A stretch of DNA of 64,000 bases, taken from the NCBI GenBank assembly GCA_019055375.1, contig JAHQIW010000902.1, positions 124,001 to 188,000 on the forward strand, given 5' to 3'. The position numbers were made by a program, and so were the translations under genes. Source of the stretch: Parelaphostrongylus tenuis. Lineage: Eukaryota; Nematoda; Chromadorea; Rhabditida; Metastrongylidae. Position 1 is the first letter of the stretch; every line of letters begins with the position of its first letter. Positions 57,474 through 64,000 of the stretch are shown one piece after another. A model generated the notes under the pieces. The model saw only the letters and a program-made list of their open reading frames with translations. It had not been told where the DNA came from and searched no databases.

Positions 57474-60400
57474 TCGCAAATAGAGGGGTCTCTTCTGTAA
57501 AGACGCTTCAATTCCTTTTTATAAAAGCATCCAGAGTAGTAATCGACTCCCTACGTCGATGAAGTCAACGCAATACTCACTGAATGATCTTTCACTGCCT
57601 TGTCTTGTAACCTAACATCATAATAAGTACACCACAACCTATACTAGCTTTAGACTTGAAAGTTCTACGCTAAGAATCTTGATGTAATCTAAGATCAAAG
57701 ACTTCCTAACAAAAGTCTTCAATAGCAAGAATCTCCAACATTATCTCCCTGTTCATCTCCACCATTTACATTATCACTTTTGCGTACTACCGTATTCTAA
57801 GTGACTGAAAACAGCTATTAAAAGGAAGAACGCCAGATGTGTCGTACTTAGATAAGAATCTTATGAAAATTTCACGGCAAAAAACTGCTAGCGAGAGCAC
57901 TTTCAGATAGGAGATGACTGCGCAAGGACGAGATTTTTTAGCCACTCTACAGAGCCGTGTCGTTTAGAACACTTCGGAAAACAGAAGAGTTCAAAGAGCT
58001 TCCAGTCTAACAAAAAACAAGGCAGGGCGTTATAACCGATCATTTTCAGGGCTGAAGCAATCGTAGTGTCATATAGTGTAGTTTCACGGCTACTTCCCCT
58101 TCTCATGATGCCAAAGTCGGCACAGTTTCACCAATTAAACAGCATAATCAACATTGCGTCATGACACATCAACAACATTCATCACGATCCTATTCAGCTA
58201 GACATAAGAACCTGACAGCAGCACGTTTGTTATTTGAATGGCTTTCGCTGTTTGGATAATAGGCTGTCACATCAAACCCTTTACGTAAAAGTACATGTTA
58301 ACAGACAGATTCGTAAGAATTCGTCCATTCAGGAAAGAATTCTCAATGCTGAAACGTTCAAAATAGTTAGGTCACTTTATTATGCACAGAATACAATTAG
58401 TGTAATACAAGCAGCTCTTTTTTGTGTTCAATAAAACCTCACCTGGAGGTCAGAAACGAGCGTTATCTCGTCATAAATTCAACACTATAGATTCGTGTCT
58501 TAATGAGGTTTGAGAATTCTTTAAAGTAGTATCAAAAAGAGACTGCTCACACGGTTTATCAGATGTGTTGTAGATGCTCCATTTATTTCTAGAAGTTATT
58601 TGCTAATTAAAAGGTGATAATCGATTGTAGTTTGAAGACAACTCCTTCTGATATAAACAAAGGAACAGAGGATGACTGAAAACGCTGACTTGTCAATTAT
58701 AGAGACACATTATGATTGATTTGTGTACTATCGTGCTACTCTGTGTTTCATTTATTACAGTTTCTTATGTTAGATCACATTTCTGTGTAGCACGGAAATA
58801 GTGTAATGTTGATCCACAAGTAACTAAAGGCAGTGTTTTCTGTATACAAAAATTCTGTATACAACAAAAATTCGGAAGAAAAATTAAGATCTTCCGCCGG
58901 TCTGTTACCGTTCAGTCATCACGTCGTGGTAGGCGTAAATTTCTTAAAAGCTCAATCTCAATCAAAAGAACTGGTTTTTGGGAACCCCACAATGTAAATT
59001 CGACTTTTCTCATTTATGTGACCAATATTGAAGAACGATTATTGGTAAGCAATAATTTCCCTAGCTTCCTAAGAATTGTGAATGGATGGTTTTTTTTTAG
59101 GTGGATAGTATTTGAAAAAACCACTTGCGCTGTCATCGACATCTGCAGTTATCGCCTATCGTGAGCTGCTCAAACATCGAACCACATCTGGTCCCCATTT
59201 TTCTGCTCCTCTGGTCAGTTCATGGTCTCAAAAATCTCTGCTCTACGTATCTCAGATAATTCTTGGTGGATGTAATAGATTGATACGAACTGATGAATAA
59301 TTATAATGTTATATTAGTTATGTGCTATGGGGACAGCTACACTTCAACCGTTAATCTATCGTTACCAGTGTAGGAAAAAATCTTACTTTTCTTCCAGGTT
59401 ATCCTCTTTTGATTTTAAGTGAAACAGAACACCCCCTCAATCACGCACAGGGCGAAAGATTTTCAATTTCTAATGTAGAAATTTTAATGTAGAAGAAAGG
59501 ATTTTAATGTAGGAGGCAGCATTCTCGCAGAGAAACTTACAAGTTCTACGTGAAAAAACTTCAGATTTATCCTGATTAAGTCGCAAAAATCAAAAAAGCA
59601 ATAAGAGGGAAAAATGCCTAGTAATTACGCATGACCTCAACCATACGTCGAGTTAATTTTTTGAAATGAGTCAGCCACAATCCTGATCCATGTAGAACTA
59701 AAGGCGGATGAACTCCAATGAATGGCTGTAAGACTTAGGAAGAACACAATGTCGAGTGTTAAGATGAATCTGTTCACTATGTGAATGGAACTTACGAATT
59801 GAGTTTCAGTCAATAAAGTTGTTAAAGGGTTTGACCAGGTAGTTGCATATCAATCTGATCTTTATAAAGTGCGAGGAAGTTTAAACCATCAAAATGTCAG
59901 TCAACATTTGATCAAATAGGTTTTGTTGTTAAGAACCTAATGTCTAATTATTAAGAAAACCGTGAATTACTTGATCAGTGCTCGAGTTACGTGAAAGCCG
60001 GTTCTGGAAAATGCTTCACTGCTCTCATCTGAAATTTCCTCCTCTACGGTTTGCTGTCCTATATTTGCCTAATGGAGTGTCTTGCTTAAGATTCTTGCTC
60101 AAATGTTTCCCATATGATCACATAGTAATACACCCGTTTCATAAAATCTTCGCTTACTTTTCAACATGTAAGTTACACAGCACTAGGACTGGTGTAATTA
60201 CGGTCTGTTAAGCAAGCGAATCGTACACTTCGAGTATTCATATCTGAAAGCTTTGCTGATCTGGAACTTTTGCATTAAACTCCTTCTTGTTGGAAGATAT
60301 GCCCAAAATTTCGAAATCACTTTGAAAGAACCGTTCGAACCATTGATGTAAAAACGGCAAAGCGAGATGTCCGACAAATTCCCAATTCCTCAATTTCTCA

Positions 60401-62399
60401 AATTCTCGCAGAATTACCCACAGCCATCGAAAATCTGCTCTGTCGCCGGTTTGTTAAACGTTTTTTGAATACCTACTGATTACCACTATTTGAGTGGATT
60501 TTTTCCATCATTTTCCTTGTTGAAAGTCTTGATTGATCTCTGGTTAGCATGAAGAAATAAAACCACGGAACCATACACGAAATTCCAACATGTTGTCCGT
60601 TTAATCTGTCTTTCCTGTCCATTTGAGACCACAAAAGTAAGGAAGCTCTTTAATCACTGCAAAGCGCTCGAAACTTCCGGCTCAAGCTTTCATTTATGGA
60701 GATGCTCATTAAAAAAAACAATGAATTAAATAATGTAGGCCAGTAAATGATGCAGTCCATTTCCAATTACTATGATGAGTCATGGATATGGTATAAATGA
60801 GCGGGCATAAGAAAATAACGATATCTCTTGCACAAATTTTTTCTGCACAAGCGATGTTCCTCGTTTAAAAGATATCAGGAGATAATGGAGCAGATTCTAC
60901 GTGGTCACACTGCAAAGATACGGGATCGAAATTTCCAATACGAAAACATATGCTCCAACCCAAAATCAATCTTGCAAAAAGAAGATGGATTATAAGCTAT
61001 AAAACTCAACTGCAAAAAAAATTTTGAAATATAAACAGTTTTTTTCAAAACCGCTGTATATCGTATGTCGATAGTTGTAGTTTGAGGTCATATGGTCTAT
61101 GAACATTTTATTTTCGCAAGGAGTGGTTGGGAAAGGAAACAAACCATATCGTGTGACGGTTCTTCACACAGACACACTACTGTTGAAATTTAGAAGTATT
61201 TTACCAGTTACGCTGGCTGTGTCTCTGTATATCTTATACTCCAAACTCTATACTACAACTGTGAATCAATACAATGATTGGAATCGAAATCATAGTCGAC
61301 TTTCGTCCAATTTTTTTTTGTCTAGCGATGTCGTTCGATAGACAATTTTCTTTATATTTTTCTTATAGCAAATGATACATTTCTTGAGCAACACCCAATA
61401 CCACATTCGTGTTCGAGAAGCTATCGATTCACTAGAAAAATGTGCGAAATAGCTCTGTGTGGCAAAATAAACTAGTGGGAAACATCACAGGCGTGGTTCG
61501 TGGGGTACACCAGCGCACATGAATCGAAATCGATGCGCGTGGTCGGAAAAGTGTTGACAAAGCAAGATAGATTACGCTTCAACGGTCCGATGCGCAAATG
61601 TTCCAGATCTCCTTTTTTGTAGTTTGTAAGGTGGCTGCATAACGATCAAACGATTTCTTGCATTAAGCAAAAGTAAATTCAGTTGACACGGCAATTGATC
61701 AATAGCTCAGCTCAACTTCCGTAAATTAATTGGAGTTTTTCTTGACTTCGGTACTCCATGATTTCCTCCACACGCCAAAATGCTTTAGCGTATATATAAC
61801 TCTCACGTACAGTACAAGCTTTGAAAGCGGCATGTGATCTTCTGTTTACTTATACAGAGTTTCCTGACAACCTTTCTAGAAACCAAACCTAGTTTCAGAC
61901 TCATCAGGAAATTTACTGCCAAATAATCACTAGACAATCAATGAATTCCGTCTAAAGAACTTAGCCAGGTAAAAAATGCTAGCCGAGTGTGAAACGTAAT
62001 CATATTTTCGTTGCTACAGCGCACTGAGAAGGCCTTTTATAAAATCGAGCATATCGTTGATATCGCCGAGATCTAAGCTTTCGAGTACTTACTTTTGGAG
62101 CCAAAGTTCTGTATAGCGAAAAAAGCTATCAAATAATAATGCACCTGGAGAGATGCATGCAGTCCCGAACGATTAACTCTTTTAGTACTGCGTGCCTTGC
62201 TGTTGGATTACTAATTTCTTCCCCACCCCAGCTTAGTGTGATATACTGTGATGGGTGCGCTCACAGATACAAATCTTGTACTCTTCAATTAACTTCCCAG
62301 ACTTTTTTTCTCCTTCCGCTTATTCGATTACTCTCATACCGTAAAAGATTATCAGACATGCAATACTGCAATAAAATTATATTCATTAGCACCATATAG

Positions 62400-62600
62400 T
62401 GGAGACGCCGCGACCGAGTGGTTGTGATGCTTGTCGCAGTGCGAAGGAGCTACACCCACTACCCAACACTCTCCCATAGTCAACAACGAACGCCCTATGG
62501 AACACCACAGCCAGACTATCTCCGAGATTGCAAAGAGACACGCTCAACCAGTATTCTAGGACGTTCAAGAAGAAGACGAAAAAACGATATGAATGCTAAA
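62400..62600 (+). repeat. SINE-A copy 7
   Basis: A well preserved copy: GCGACCGAGTGGTTGTGATG then CTTGTCGCAGTGCGAAGG, the body with ACTATCTCCGAGATTGCAAA, tail GCTCAACCAGTATTCTAGGA and GTTCAAGAAGAAGACGAAAA. Confidence 0.8.
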
Positions 62601-62763
62601 AGCACTGAGGTCCTCGCTGAAGAAGAAACACTGTGAAGACTGATCAATAACGTCTCTAAAAAATAGAAGCAGCACACAACTCATTACAGCTTCTGACAAA
62701 AATGTGCAGAGACTCTTTCGAAAAGGATTTAAGCTGCACAGCTGCATAGTAGAAATTAATTTG

Positions 62764-63025
62764 AAAAAATTGGCGGTTGACAGTTAAACTATCTTCGCTT
62801 TGTTGATGATATCGTCCTCATAACACCAAGCGTCAGCCAAGCGGAGCGAATTTTGGCCGATTTTGGCAGCGCCTGTGGAAAGACTAGTCTACAACTAAAT
62901 CTGAAGAAAACGATGTTATGAGGAACGGATGAATTTTGAATGCCCCATTCACGCTCAACGGAACGAAATCTCCGAATGCTCCAGTTACGCCATCTAGGCC
63001 GTGAAATCAATACGCTTCAGCGATA
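62764..63025 (+). mobile_element. RTE reverse-transcriptase fragment (motif C region)
   Basis: The plus strand reads LNYLRFVDDIVLITPSVSQA then ERILADF, CGKTSLQLNLKKTML, and shifted MPHSRSTERNLRMLQ and HLGREINT. The polymerase motif C is VDD instead of ADD. A few hundred bases of an otherwise lost copy. Confidence 0.75.
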
Positions 63026-64000
63026 ATCCATCTTTTACTGAGCACAAAAACCTTAAGTGACGACAAAGTTCTAAATATCAGCATTAAACTCCAACATAGT
63101 TATTCGAATGCGCCCTATTAGCCGGCCGATCGCGCCGCGTGTCAGATGAAAAATCAACAAGATATCAAAAAAGTTAATCATTGAAGTGGCTTGAGAACAG
63201 CATAACCTTTCATAGAAGTCCCTAACAATGCATTATTTTGTTTCGATATTGCGATCATATCCATTTGATACTCAATAAGTTAACGAAACTATGAAAAGGA
63301 AAGTGCGCGAGCTCCTTAGAAAACTCTGCTTGTGATGAAATCATTGTGCGAAGATTACTAGATTAAGCTAAATAATACTGTCATGGCGAAGATCGTGTAA
63401 TACATGCATTCATGGCATTAGATGAAGGTATAAAGACCGCAAAAGAGAACGAGATCAGCATGAGCTTATTCTCGCTTATTGCTGAAATCATAAATGATCT
63501 CATAGATCTAGAATTTCGCACTTCATAAGCTAAGATAGATTTCCGTTGTAAGAATAGAGCATTTGGGAAAAGTCCTCAAAAACGTAATCGGGGCACACAT
63601 TCAGCCGAGTTAAGCAGTCCAGATCTACTAAAGTTACCTCAATATAGCAATGGCAGTTTTGTGGTGAACACCTCGAAACATTCTTATGGAACATCCCAGC
63701 ATTTCAGGAACAGTCAGTGTTACTACATCACTTGCGATAGAGGCAAAATTTAGAGCACTCGTCTAATTATGATTGAAAATCACAGGGCCACCATATAAAA
63801 TAGAGGCAAGCAAATGAACCGGATGGAAGAAGCACTAAAATGTTCTAAATTGTGTAAAAATGAGTCTTGCAAATATAGCGCCCTTAGACGTTCTGTGTAC
63901 ATCAGCACTTCCACAAAGTTTTTTTTTTATATCCGCAGAAATACACAGCTTTTATTTCCACAAGTTTTTTTTTACAAGAGTCTGAGCATCGATTTCGTCA
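63026..64000. other. No feature seen
   Basis: After the RTE fragment the sequence is AT-rich without recognisable ORFs; a CG-rich palindromic GCCGGCCGATCGCGCCGCG lies near 63121. Confidence 0.45.

Larger units (their letters stand above)
54301..62399. other. Distal upstream region, no supported gene
   Basis: AT-rich with only short ORFs. Contains a perfect 9-bp-stem hairpin (54321-54342), GC-richer stretches at 55000-55090 and 55300-55520, the tandem duplication at 56378-56610 and a possible short exon at 57402-57473. No SINE-A/B/C, RTE or mariner was recognised. Confidence 0.45.

Noticed and set aside
1..64000. A mir-10 family hairpin near the Hox gene
   Set aside because: No ACCCTGTAGATC-like seed was seen on either strand.

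Overview
The window looks like AT-rich nuclear DNA of a clade V (strongylid, probably hookworm) nematode. Four things point that way: a four-exon Hox gene whose product matches the nematode MAB-5 type, C. elegans-style splice sites (TTTCAG / GTRAGT), an RTE-type non-LTR retrotransposon of the kind common in strongylids, and many mariner remnants. Genus is an inference. No rRNA, true tRNA gene, CRISPR array or bacterial-type operon was seen.

Layout. 1-12.9 kb is repeat-rich and gene-poor. It holds two copies of a tRNA-derived SINE (called SINE-A here) with a degenerate serpentine-receptor-like ORF beside one of them (5.9-6.4 kb), a mariner transposase fragment (7.2-7.6 kb), an unrecognised exon-like ORF with a third SINE-A in its putative intron (9.2-9.7 kb), a deleted mariner with long inverted repeats (10.2-10.8 kb) and an RTE-like RT scrap (10.9-11.2 kb). 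12.95-19.1 kb may hold a membrane-segment 3' exon followed about 130 bp later by a small coiled-coil gene. The 5.5-kb intron of that gene is almost wholly repeats: a composite RTE element, a foldback element, and a mariner broken by another SINE. 21.5-28.5 kb has a three-copy 100-bp repeat, a mariner with its catalytic core deleted, a 5'-truncated RTE, an old near-full-length RTE carrying a mariner fragment, and the remains of a vWA-domain gene. 29.3-34 kb has tRNA-like repeats, including a cluster embedded in inverted repeats.

The main real gene is mab-5 (34585-46891, minus strand). It has four exons encoding 183 residues, an FPWM hexapeptide and a complete Antp-class homeodomain split between homeodomain residues 44 and 45. 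Its introns are 229, 8540 and 2986 bp; the last two hold SINE copies and two exon-like ORFs of unknown status. The 15.5 kb upstream (46.9-62.4 kb) has no recognisable transposon or gene and probably contains mab-5 regulatory DNA. The right end holds a SINE-A copy and an RTE RT fragment.

No wholly new biological system was found. The most unusual items are the composite RTE (a complete copy plus a diverged partial 5' copy inside one perfect 13-bp target duplication, with a second RTE nested in it), the tRNA-like sequences flanked by inverted repeats, and the seven-copy tRNA-Ser/Leu-like SINE family. All calls come from reading the sequence; no database search was possible.
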